Under the pieces are notes generated by a model that ran no database searches, was not told where the DNA came from, and saw only the letters and a program-made list of their open reading frames with translations. 14,641 nt of DNA from CAXMWX01 sp051008185 (GTDB lineage Bacteria; Pseudomonadota; Gammaproteobacteria; Eutrophobiales; Eutrophobiaceae): the NCBI GenBank assembly GCA_051008185.1, contig JBPCXW010000137.1, positions 1-14,641 on the forward strand. The letters are read 5' to 3'. Shown here one piece after another: positions 1 through 7,551 of this stretch. The stretch's first letter is position 1. Each line of letters opens with the position of its first letter. The position numbers and the translations under genes were made by a program.

Positions 1-1
1 G

Positions 2-2797
2 GCTCGCTCAGTGTTAGCCTGCAGGGGTGAAAATAGTGTTCTGGCAGTTATTGAGCCGGGCCAGCTCAGGCTTTTTCCATGCAATAGATACAGACGTATT
101 GATGATGGCCAAATTGTTACACCGAACGGACAGTTCACCATTTCCGGTTTGCTAGAAGGCCGGTTGCCAAAACAGTTAAACGATTACTTGTTTGGTACTG
201 GTAGCCCCAAAGAAATCAGCGTTCATCAACTTCTTTTTAAACTGCTTAAAAATGTTGGGCACAGACTGAATGATACAAAGTTTTTGCAAAGGAAACATGA
301 AACGATTCTCGCATTGGTGGGCCGTGCATTGCTTGCACGATTTCTGCTTGATAGAAAGATATTAACCGACCAAACCTTCCCCGAACTGTTTAGAAAAGGT
401 GACCCGAAAACCTGCTTCAGTTCGCCGCACGAAGCCGCACTGGTTAATCACTGGATGGACACAACATTCAATGGCGATTTCTTGCCTCTGGCCCCCAAAG
501 GTTCATTAACATCAGTTTCAGATTATGAAAAGTGGTTTAAGAAACTTGCCAAAAAAGCCTTTGACGACTTGTCATTGATTCTGCTCCATGCTGATAGCGG
601 GGGCCAGCTGTCGCTACCTGAGTTTATCGATTTTGCCCATGTTCCAATAGTGCTGCTGAGTGAAGTATATGAGCGTTACGCTCAGGAAAACCTGGACGAA
701 GACATCAGAGATCGAGCCAAAGGAGAAAGCATACACTACACCCCCAAGCACATTGGAGAGTTAATGATTGACCAATGCTTTTCAGCAATTCCCGAAGAAC
801 ACCGGCATTCCGCTAAAGTCCTTGACCCCGCATGTGGCGCGGGTGTGTTCGTCGCGCTGGCATTCAGGCGTCTTGTTAAGGAAACATGGATTAAGGATGG
901 CAAAAGGCCAGACGCAGGAACAATCCGCCGCATTATGTATTCACAAATTACCGGACTTGACATAAACACGGCAGCACTTAACCTCGCTGCTTTGGGGCTG
1001 TATTTGTCAGCTCTGGAACTGGACCCGGAAATCATTCCCACGGAAAAGTCGCGGTTCACAGAACGCTTGATTGCTTCTGATGGTGTGTTGCGTTGCACGA
1101 GGCCGGAAAACAAGCCTTGGTCAAAGCACCCAATAGTAATGGGTAGCCTTGAGGAAGGGGCAACAAGTGATTTGTCCGGCGAGTTTGATTTGGTCATAGG
1201 CAACCCGCCTTGGAATAGCTACCCTGCATCTATGAAGGTGCAATTGACCGAAGTGGTGAGGAATGTTGCAAGACGAAAAGATCCCAAGCACCTGTCAGAT
1301 GTTGTTGAAACTCACGACAACCCCCATCAGGTCCCGGATTTGCCGTTCGTCTGGAAAAGCATGGAATGGGCTAAGCCAGATGGAGTTATCGGCTTTGCAT
1401 TGCATGCGAGATTTTTGTTCAAAGCAACTCCCTCTGGAATAACCTCAAGAAATCATTTGTTCAAAGCGTTGAATGTCACTGACATACTTAATGCGTCCAG
1501 CATCAGGCAAACCAAGGTATGGCCTAGTGTGAGTGCGCCGTTTTGCCTGTTGTTTGCTCGCAATTCCTTGCCGGGGCCTTATGATAACTTTAAATATGTT
1601 TGTCCGAATTACGAGGGAGCTCTTAACAATAAATCAGGAAGAATGAGAATAGATTATGTCAATGCTGACCCGGTTCAAGCCGGACCATTGGCGGAGCGCC
1701 CACACTTGCTTAAAACCTTATATAGAGGAACATCTCTGGATGTTGAGGTGGTTGACAAGATAGACTCTCTACGGAAGGAGGAAGGCACCTTGCCACTGGG
1801 AAAATACTGGAAAGATAACGTTGGCTCCAAACGATCTGGACAAGGATACCAAGAAGGAAAAAACAGGGATACATCCGATTTACTGGCAATGAAACCGCGT
1901 AATCTCACGAAAAAAGACAACGTTGGATACATTATCAAGCCGAGCCAGTTGGAATACTTCACACATCGGCACCTTTACGGCCCTTGTAGTTCATCCATCT
2001 ATGAAACACCTCTGGTTCTTGTAAACAAGGCCATGACACCGCAAAAAGATTCCATATCGGTAAGGCTTGCCTATAAAGGAGAAACCATCGCCTATAACGA
2101 GTCGTTCTTTGGTTACAGTACGGCACCTCATCCCCAATCAAAGTCCCTCGCTGAGTACATATTCGTGCTGCTCAGCAGTGATTTGTTTCTGTATTACCTA
2201 ACTATGATGAGTTCGGAATACGCCGTGGAGCGGGATGCGATTCACAAAATGGATATAGATCAGTTCCCCGTGTATGAGTTTGAGAGTATAGGAGATAACG
2301 ATAGACAGGAGATCCATGGAATAGCCGCTACCTTTAAGTCATTGCCGGATTTCAAGCGGCTGAACAGATTCGTGTGCAAGTTATACGGCCTTAACAAATA
2401 CGATATTCAAGTTGTTAAGGATTCGTTACGCACTTCATTGCCAACTTCAGAAAGTCGGGCAGAGGCATTGCGAAAACCCAAAAGAATGGAGTTGAATTCA
2501 TTTCTGACCATGTTGAAGAAAGTCTTGGAACCCTGCGTGTTTGATGTGCAGTTCCTGCAAGATAACACGGGACCGTGGACATGGCTCTCTATCAGTAAAC
2601 CGGGCTCATTGAATACAAGCCCTCCCGAAGAAACTGAGGCCATCTACCAGCTGGCTTACAAGCAGGGCTCAACTAGAATCAAAGAGATTAAAGATGGCAC
2701 ACTTTATGTGGGTATGCTGTCTCAGTTCCGATATTGGACACCCACCAGAGCACGGCTGTTGGCAATAGAAATTTTGTTCGACAACCCCTTTGACTGA
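2..2797 (+). CDS. N6-adenine DNA methyltransferase of a restriction-modification system (5' end outside window)
   Basis: This is a class I SAM-dependent DNA methyltransferase that should modify adenine to protect host DNA from its partner nuclease. The reading frame is open to the left edge, so the true start is probably upstream; the first possible internal start is a GTG at 11 without a visible ribosome binding site. Numbering from that GTG, a helical N-terminal region (1-235) precedes a YTP motif (about 243), the SAM-binding motif VLDPACGAGVF (270-280), an acidic motif II residue in GLDIN (about 317) and the catalytic motif NPPW (398-401), which marks N6-adenine enzymes. Residues about 590-760 probably hold the DNA target-recognition region. 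The stop is followed after 7 bp by the ATG of the nuclease gene. Composition is more AT-rich than the genes to the right. The methyltransferase call is firm; the exact type (type II or IIG-like with a separate nuclease) is inference. Confidence 0.88.
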   Translation, partial: ARSVLACRGENSVLAVIEPGQLRLFPCNRYRRIDDGQIVTPNGQFTISGLLEGRLPKQLNDYLFGTGSPKEISVHQLLFKLLKNVGHRLNDTKFLQRKHETILALVGRALLARFLLDRKILTDQTFPELFRKGDPKTCFSSPHEAALVNHWMDTTFNGDFLPLAPKGSLTSVSDYEKWFKKLAKKAFDDLSLILLHADSGGQLSLPEFIDFAHVPIVLLSEVYERYAQENLDEDIRDRAKGESIHYTPKHIGELMIDQCFSAIPEEHRHSAKVLDPACGAGVFVALAFRRLVKETWIKDGKRPDAGTIRRIMYSQITGLDINTAALNLAALGLYLSALELDPEIIPTEKSRFTERLIASDGVLRCTRPENKPWSKHPIVMGSLEEGATSDLSGEFDLVIGNPPWNSYPASMKVQLTEVVRNVARRKDPKHLSDVVETHDNPHQVPDLPFVWKSMEWAKPDGVIGFALHARFLFKATPSGITSRNHLFKALNVTDILNASSIRQTKVWPSVSAPFCLLFARNSLPGPYDNFKYVCPNYEGALNNKSGRMRIDYVNADPVQAGPLAERPHLLKTLYRGTSLDVEVVDKIDSLRKEEGTLPLGKYWKDNVGSKRSGQGYQEGKNRDTSDLLAMKPRNLTKKDNVGYIIKPSQLEYFTHRHLYGPCSSSIYETPLVLVNKAMTPQKDSISVRLAYKGETIAYNESFFGYSTAPHPQSKSLAEYIFVLLSSDLFLYYLTMMSSEYAVERDAIHKMDIDQFPVYEFESIGDNDRQEIHGIAATFKSLPDFKRLNRFVCKLYGLNKYDIQVVKDSLRTSLPTSESRAEALRKPKRMELNSFLTMLKKVLEPCVFDVQFLQDNTGPWTWLSISKPGSLNTSPPEETEAIYQLAYKQGSTRIKEIKDGTLYVGMLSQFRYWTPTRARLLAIEILFDNPFD

Positions 2798-2804
2798 GAC
2801 CTTT

Positions 2805-3524
2805 ATGTTATTTCCCGAGACAAGCAAGGATAGCTATCCGTTTCCTCGCTGGCAGACGGAAATTATTTCTGTTGTCAGGCGGGCGATTTGGCATGCATGG
2901 ATAACGGTCATTGATGGCTTGGAGCAGCCGGGCAACTATCCTGAAGAAGCACTTACGGAGAAATTGCAGTTGAGTCTGACGGACCTACTTGATTCCAGCA
3001 AGTGCAGCAACTTTAACCGACAAAAATTTTCTGATATTGAGCGAGAGGCGAGTTATAGAGACTTCAAGGGAAAAAGCATCAAGAAGCAACCCGACCTGAT
3101 CATAAAGCCCATTGGCCGAGATCATGGATTGGCTTCATCACTGTATAACGGCTTGTTCATTGAATGTAAGGTTATAGACCATGCGAAGACACCCCATCTC
3201 TACATTATCCATGGAGTGCGGCGATATGTGGACGGCGAATATGCCTGGGCCATGAGTCATGCTGTCATGATTGGCTATGTTAAGAACGGAGCACAACTCC
3301 CATCTGCAATTGAGGAGAGTGTCCGCAGAAACTCGGAAAACGAGACTGTCAAACGCTGCTTCCCGCACGGAACAAATATCTCCAACCAAGGCGATGACTC
3401 GCCCCCGCCCGTTTACCGCACGGTCCACCCCCGCAATTGGGAGCATTCGGAGTATGGAGAACCTGGCGATATAGACTTGGATCACATCTGGCTCCCCCTC
3501 AAGGGGGGAGCTATTCGTCATTAA
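2805..3524 (+). CDS. PD-(D/E)xK-type restriction endonuclease, partner of the upstream methyltransferase
   Basis: This is probably the cleaving partner of the preceding methyltransferase. From the ATG at 2805 it is 239 residues. A TTG at 2790, overlapping the methyltransferase stop, would add five residues; neither start has a good Shine-Dalgarno sequence. The nuclease signature is seen as PDLIIKP (from about residue 96) and, 22 residues after its Asp, FIECKVI (about 118-124), giving D...ExK. This is the metal-binding core of the PD-(D/E)xK superfamily. A sequence rich in Tyr, Ala and Met follows the core. The protein ends in GDIDLDHIWLPLKGGAIRH. The final residues from LPLKGG onward and the approach to the stop are encoded by a palindromic repeat (3489-3518), so the natural C-terminus was probably at or near HIWL. 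No specific named family was recognised; assignment rests on the motif plus linkage to the methyltransferase. Confidence 0.68.
   Translation: MLFPETSKDSYPFPRWQTEIISVVRRAIWHAWITVIDGLEQPGNYPEEALTEKLQLSLTDLLDSSKCSNFNRQKFSDIEREASYRDFKGKSIKKQPDLIIKPIGRDHGLASSLYNGLFIECKVIDHAKTPHLYIIHGVRRYVDGEYAWAMSHAVMIGYVKNGAQLPSAIEESVRRNSENETVKRCFPHGTNISNQGDDSPPPVYRTVHPRNWEHSEYGEPGDIDLDHIWLPLKGGAIRH
3489..3518 (+). repeat. Solitary right half of the palindromic repeat, inside the nuclease C-terminus
   Basis: The sequence holds CTCCCCCTCAAGGGGGGAG followed by CTATTCGT, the right-hand end of the palindromic element seen complete at 8858-9020 and 11215-11373. The stem GCTCCCCC/GGGGGAGC closes a short loop. No left-hand partner is seen within the nuclease gene. 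It is translated as the last residues of the nuclease and lies 26 bp before the pgi ATG, so it might also act as a weak RNA hairpin between the two genes. Confidence 0.85.
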
Positions 3525-3525
3525 C

Positions 3526-3534
3526 TGTTATTAT
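3526..3534 (+). promoter_or_regulatory. Possible extended -10 element for pgi
   Basis: TGTTATTAT matches an extended -10 (TGn plus TATTAT, 5 of 6 to consensus). No -35 is visible because the upstream stretch is the G/C palindrome. Transcription would start near 3541, almost on the pgi ATG at 3545, giving a nearly leaderless message. That would fit the absence of a ribosome binding site there. This is weak, motif-only evidence. Confidence 0.22.
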
Positions 3535-3544
3535 TCGCGTATTT

Positions 3545-5110
3545 ATGAACCAACACGATTCCTTGTGGCAAACCCTTGTGCAGCAGGCCGATGCTGTTTG
3601 CGGGCAGACTATGCAGCAGATGTTTGCGGCGGATGTTGGGCGGGGGGAGCGGTTTTCTTTGCGGTATGAGACGCTGTATCTGGATTATTCTCGTAACCTT
3701 GTGGATGAGCAGGCGATAAAGTTGCTGTGCCGGTTGGCGGAGCAGCAGGGTTTGTCGGAAAAAATTGCGGGGTTGTTTGGCGGGGCTGATGTGAACCGGA
3801 CGCAAGCCCGCCCTGCCCTGCATACCTTGTTGCGACAAACGGCGGGCGGGGATGGTGGTGATGTCGCGGTAGAGGTGCGGGTGGAGCGGGAGAAGATGTA
3901 TCAATTCTGTCGGCGTTTGCGGGCGGGTGAGTTGCGCGGTGCCGGTGGTAAGGCTATTGGGCGGCTGGTTCATATTGGTATCGGTGGCTCGGCGCTGGGG
4001 CCGCGTTTGTTGCTGGATGCGCTGGGTGATTATCAGGATGATGCGATTGGTTTTGATTTTGTTGCCAATATTGATCCGGCGGAGATTGATGATGTGTTGG
4101 CCGGGGCTGATCCGGAGACGACTTTGTTTATTGTGGTTTCCAAATCTTTTTGCACCGAGGAGACACGGCATAACGCCGAGGCGGCGAAGCAGTGGTTGCA
4201 ACAACATGGTTGCACTGATTACAGCCGACACTTTGTCGGTGTGTCGGAAGATGTCGGTGCCGTGGCCGATTTTGGTATTGTGCCGGAGTATTATTTCAGG
4301 CTTTGGCCGTGGGTGGGGGGGCGTTACTCGGTTTGGTCATCTGTTGGTTTGATCGCTTGTGCGGTGTTGGGTGAGGATGTGTTTTCCCGTGTGCTGGGCG
4401 GGGCTGAGTCTATGGATCAACATTTTCGGCGGGCGGCGTTGCCGGATAATATCCCGGTGTTGCTGGGCTTGCTGAGTATCTGGTATATCAATTTGCTTGA
4501 CTATACTTCCCATGCCGTCGTGCCGTATGCGCATCGCTTGCGTTTGTTGCCTGACTATCTTGGGCAACTGGTGATGGAGAGTAATGGCAAGTCTGTTACC
4601 GGGGATGGTGTTGTCTGTGATTATGATACTGCGCCGGTTGTCTGGGGCGGTGCCGGTAGCAACGCGCAACATGCGTTTTTTCAACTGTTGCATCAGGGTA
4701 GCAGGAAGACCACGCTGGATTTTATTGCCGTGGCGCGCGGGCGTGATCAGGCGGCGCAGGATCGCTTGCTGGCTAACTGCATTGCTCAGGGTAAGGCCCT
4801 GCTGGAAGGTAAAGCGGATCGGCAACAACCGCATCGGCATATTGAGGGCAATCGGCCTAGCACTACTTTGTTGTTTGATGAACTTAATCCTTATAACCTT
4901 GGTATGTTGCTCGCCCTGTATGAGCATAAGACGTTTGTTGAGTCGGTGCTGTGGGATATTGATGCGTTTGATCAGTGGGGTGTTGAGTTGGGGAAGACTC
5001 TGGCTACGGAGATCGGGGCGTGTTTGCAGGATGCCGGGGCGGGCGGTGAGTTGGATCCGTCCAGTGCCGGTTTGCTGGCGTTTTATCGGCAGTGTAAACG
5101 GTCGGAGTGA
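3545..5110 (+). CDS. pgi: Glucose-6-phosphate isomerase
   Basis: The enzyme interconverts glucose-6-phosphate and fructose-6-phosphate in the cytoplasm (glycolysis/gluconeogenesis). At 521 residues it is slightly shorter than the E. coli enzyme. Family signatures are clear: HIGIGGSALGP (143-153, sugar-phosphate loop), VVSKSFCTEET (198-207), WPWVGGRYSVWS (254-265), the catalytic Glu in MESNGK (E345), the ring-opening His in SNAQHAFFQ (H376), and the C-terminal YEHKTFVESV and QWGVELGK with the catalytic Lys (K484). The ATG at 3545 is chosen because the frame upstream only translates the nuclease end and repeat; it has no clear Shine-Dalgarno sequence. SKSFCTEET departs from the usual SKTFTT-ET (Ser for Thr, Cys for Thr). 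The stop lies 6 bp before the nucleotidyltransferase start, so pgi is likely cotranscribed with the phosphonate genes. Identity is firm; why it sits here is open. Confidence 0.95.
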   Translation: MNQHDSLWQTLVQQADAVCGQTMQQMFAADVGRGERFSLRYETLYLDYSRNLVDEQAIKLLCRLAEQQGLSEKIAGLFGGADVNRTQARPALHTLLRQTAGGDGGDVAVEVRVEREKMYQFCRRLRAGELRGAGGKAIGRLVHIGIGGSALGPRLLLDALGDYQDDAIGFDFVANIDPAEIDDVLAGADPETTLFIVVSKSFCTEETRHNAEAAKQWLQQHGCTDYSRHFVGVSEDVGAVADFGIVPEYYFRLWPWVGGRYSVWSSVGLIACAVLGEDVFSRVLGGAESMDQHFRRAALPDNIPVLLGLLSIWYINLLDYTSHAVVPYAHRLRLLPDYLGQLVMESNGKSVTGDGVVCDYDTAPVVWGGAGSNAQHAFFQLLHQGSRKTTLDFIAVARGRDQAAQDRLLANCIAQGKALLEGKADRQQPHRHIEGNRPSTTLLFDELNPYNLGMLLALYEHKTFVESVLWDIDAFDQWGVELGKTLATEIGACLQDAGAGGELDPSSAGLLAFYRQCKRSE

Positions 5111-5116
5111 AGGCGG

Positions 5117-5866
5117 ATGCAGGCCATTATACTTGCCGCCGGTGTCGGTCGGCGTTTGCAACAGGCGGGTGGGGATAAACCCAAATCGTTGTTGTCGTTT
5201 GGTGGCAAGACTTTGTTGCAACGACATATCACCAATCTGCAACGCGCCGGGGTTGAGGTGGTTTGTATCGTCATCGGGCATCAGGGGGAGTTGATTGAGG
5301 CGGCGTTGCAGGAAATGCGGTATGACATTGATGTGGAGACGCGCCGTAACCCGGATTATACGCTGGGCAGTGTCGTCAGCCTGCATCATGCCGCTGCGGT
5401 ATTGCAGGGCGGTAGCGATATTATTCTGATGGATGCCGATGTGTTGTATGATTTTGCCGTGCTGGCGCGGTTGCTGGACAGTGAGCACCGCAACTGTTTG
5501 TTGCTGGATGAGAAGTTTGAGCCGGGGGATGAGCCGGTGAAGATCTGTGTTGCGGATGGTCGGATAGTGGAGTTTCGCAAGCAAATAGATAACAATGTTG
5601 TTTGGGATCAGCAAGGTGAATCGGTGGGTTTCTTTCGCTTTGATGCTGCGATGGCCGTGCAACTGGCGCAACGGGTGGAGTATTATGTTGGCAATGACTT
5701 GCAGCAGGCACCGTATGAAGATGTGATTCGCGATCTGATCCTGCAACAAGCTGACAGATTTAATTATGAAAATATCACCGGCCTGCCGTGGATTGAAATT
5801 GATTTTCCCGACGATATTGAACGGGCGCAGGCGATTGTGTTGAAGCAACTGGGGGAGACTGAATGA
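5117..5866 (+). CDS. Stand-alone nucleotidyltransferase, probably a phosphonate or phospho-alcohol cytidylyltransferase
   Basis: This 249-residue Rossmann-type nucleotidyltransferase should activate a phosphorylated or phosphonylated small molecule with an NTP, most likely CTP. The N-terminal signature LAAGVGRRL (6-14) with KPKSLL (21-26) is intact. The metal-binding Asp lies in MDADVL (D106), and a second acidic site is EIDFPDD (227-233) near the C-terminus, typical of the LicC/PntC/inositol-phosphate cytidylyltransferase group. NPDYTLGSVVSL (78-89) occupies the place of the substrate-facing loop in those enzymes. GGAG and AAGG lie just before the ATG. Its last bases overlap the next start (ATGA at 5863). 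The neighbouring PEP mutase and phosphonopyruvate decarboxylase suggest it makes a CMP-phosphonate such as CMP-2-aminoethylphosphonate. Fold assignment is strong; substrate is inference from context. Confidence 0.82.
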   Translation: MQAIILAAGVGRRLQQAGGDKPKSLLSFGGKTLLQRHITNLQRAGVEVVCIVIGHQGELIEAALQEMRYDIDVETRRNPDYTLGSVVSLHHAAAVLQGGSDIILMDADVLYDFAVLARLLDSEHRNCLLLDEKFEPGDEPVKICVADGRIVEFRKQIDNNVVWDQQGESVGFFRFDAAMAVQLAQRVEYYVGNDLQQAPYEDVIRDLILQQADRFNYENITGLPWIEIDFPDDIERAQAIVLKQLGETE

Positions 5867-7551
5867 GTGGTCATATCAACAGTGTGAATAAGCCCGGCGG
5901 TGACAAGCCCGGCTTGTCAAAGGCGGCGCAGTTACGGGCCTTGCTGTATTCCGGGCAACTGGAGTTTATTCTGGAAGCGCATAACGGCATCTCGGCAAAG
6001 ATCGTGGAGCGTACCGGCTTCAGTGGGATCTGGGCCAGTGGGCTGGCGATGTCGGCGCAGTTCGGGGTGCGTGATAGTAATGAAGCAAGTTGGACTCAGG
6101 TGGTGGATATGCTTGAGTTTATGTCTGATGTGACTCGCATTCCTATTCTGCTTGATGGGGATACCGGTTATGGTAATTTCAATAATATGCGGCGGCTGGT
6201 GCGGAAGCTTGAGCAGCGCGCGATTGCCGGTGTCTGTATAGAAGACAAACAGTTTCCGAAGACCAACAGTTTTATTGATGGTGAAAAACAGGCGCTGGCG
6301 GATGTTGAGGAGTTCTGCGGCAAGATCAAGGCTGGCAAGGATAGTCAGCTGGATGATGACTTTTGTATTGTCGCCCGTGTTGAGGCGTTGATCGCCGGTT
6401 GGGGTATGGCCGAGGCAATCCGCCGTGCCGAGGCCTATCATGCTGCCGGTGCTGATGCGATTTTGATCCACAGCAAACTGTCGCGGCCTGATGAGATCGT
6501 GGAGTTTGCGCGGCAATGGGATCAGCGTTGTCCGGTGGTGATTGTGCCTACAAAATATTACAGCACGCCGACTGATGTGTTTCGCAAGGCTAATATCAGT
6601 TTGGTTATCTGGGCTAATCATTTGATCCGTAGTGCGATAGAGAGTATGGAGAAAGTGAGTCGGCAGATTATGGATGAGCAGTCGCTGACGAATATAGAAG
6701 ATCAGGTGACTGCGGTGGATCATGTGTTTGAGTTGCAAGGGGCGGATGAACTGAGTCGCGCGCAGGAGCGGTATCTGGGGGCGGCTACTGCGACGCAGGC
6801 GTTGGTGCTGGCTGCCAGTCGCGGTAATAATCTGTATGAATTGACTGAGGATCAACCGAAGGCGATGTTGAAGGTCGGCGGGGTGCCGTTGATTAAGCGG
6901 CTGGTCAGTGAGTTGCGGCGGCAGGCGGTGAAGAGCATTACGGTTATCGCCGGATACAAGGCGGAGAAACTGGTTAACAGTGATTATGAGTTGTGTATCA
7001 ATGAGCAATATGAGACTACCGGTGAATTGGTGACGCTGGCCTGTGCGGTGGAGAAATATACTGATGATATGATCATTACTTATGGTGATCTGCTGTTTCG
7101 TGGTTACATTGTGCGGGATCTGCTGGAGAGTGTCGGCGATATTGTGGTGGTTGTGGACTCTGCCTTGCATGCTGATGCCCCTATCAGCAGCCCGCCGGAT
7201 TATGCTTATTGTGATCGGCCGGATGATCGTTCGCTGTTTATGGCGGATGTGACGCTCAAACATATCTCGGAAAAACAGAAACTGGATATCGGTGAGCCTG
7301 CCGGTCGCTGGATTGGGATGTTGAAGGTCAATGCCGTTGGCAGGGGCTGGATTGAACAGGCTATTAGTGAGTTGCAACAGCGCGAGGATTATTCGCAACT
7401 CAGTATTCCGGACTTGCTGAATTATCTGGTGGATGATGGCAAGACTGTCAAGGTGCATTACATTAGCGGGCATTGGTTGGATGTGAATACCATTGACGAT
7501 CTGGATCGGGCGGCTGACTTTACCTACGGGCAGGCCGGTAGTCGGGCATGA
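5863..7551 (+). CDS. pepM: Phosphoenolpyruvate mutase fused to a C-terminal nucleotidyltransferase domain
   Basis: This bifunctional-looking protein (562 residues) starts phosphonate synthesis by rearranging PEP to phosphonopyruvate, forming the C-P bond. The mutase domain (about 20-290) is textbook: EAHNGISAKIVE, the GVRDSNEASWTQVVD segment, LLDGDTGYGN (97-105) and the diagnostic EDKQFPKTNS (127-136), which separates PEP mutase from isocitrate-lyase relatives. From about 310 a nucleotidyltransferase domain follows: LVLAASRGNNLYELT (314-328), DQPKAML (330-336), a central TYGDLL (406-411) and HWLDVNTIDDLDRA (537-550). Its first glycine-rich loop is changed: the Arg expected before Leu in the usual GxGxRL is Asn. 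The ATG overlaps the upstream stop as ATGA, with GGGGGAG at 5851-5857 as ribosome binding site. The stop overlaps the decarboxylase start in the same way, so the two pathway steps are translationally coupled. Confidence 0.94.
   Translation: MSGHINSVNKPGGDKPGLSKAAQLRALLYSGQLEFILEAHNGISAKIVERTGFSGIWASGLAMSAQFGVRDSNEASWTQVVDMLEFMSDVTRIPILLDGDTGYGNFNNMRRLVRKLEQRAIAGVCIEDKQFPKTNSFIDGEKQALADVEEFCGKIKAGKDSQLDDDFCIVARVEALIAGWGMAEAIRRAEAYHAAGADAILIHSKLSRPDEIVEFARQWDQRCPVVIVPTKYYSTPTDVFRKANISLVIWANHLIRSAIESMEKVSRQIMDEQSLTNIEDQVTAVDHVFELQGADELSRAQERYLGAATATQALVLAASRGNNLYELTEDQPKAMLKVGGVPLIKRLVSELRRQAVKSITVIAGYKAEKLVNSDYELCINEQYETTGELVTLACAVEKYTDDMIITYGDLLFRGYIVRDLLESVGDIVVVVDSALHADAPISSPPDYAYCDRPDDRSLFMADVTLKHISEKQKLDIGEPAGRWIGMLKVNAVGRGWIEQAISELQQREDYSQLSIPDLLNYLVDDGKTVKVHYISGHWLDVNTIDDLDRAADFTYGQAGSRA

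Noticed and set aside
3437..3544. Upstream extension of pgi by 36 codons
   Set aside because: The extra residues translate the nuclease gene and the palindromic repeat out of frame; PGI homology is consistent with the ATG at 3545.
4337..5848. Long open frame (503 codons) on the minus strand opposite pgi and the nucleotidyltransferase
   Set aside because: It spans the complement of two well-supported genes, has the same low-complexity His/Gln/Arg composition, and shows no family motif.
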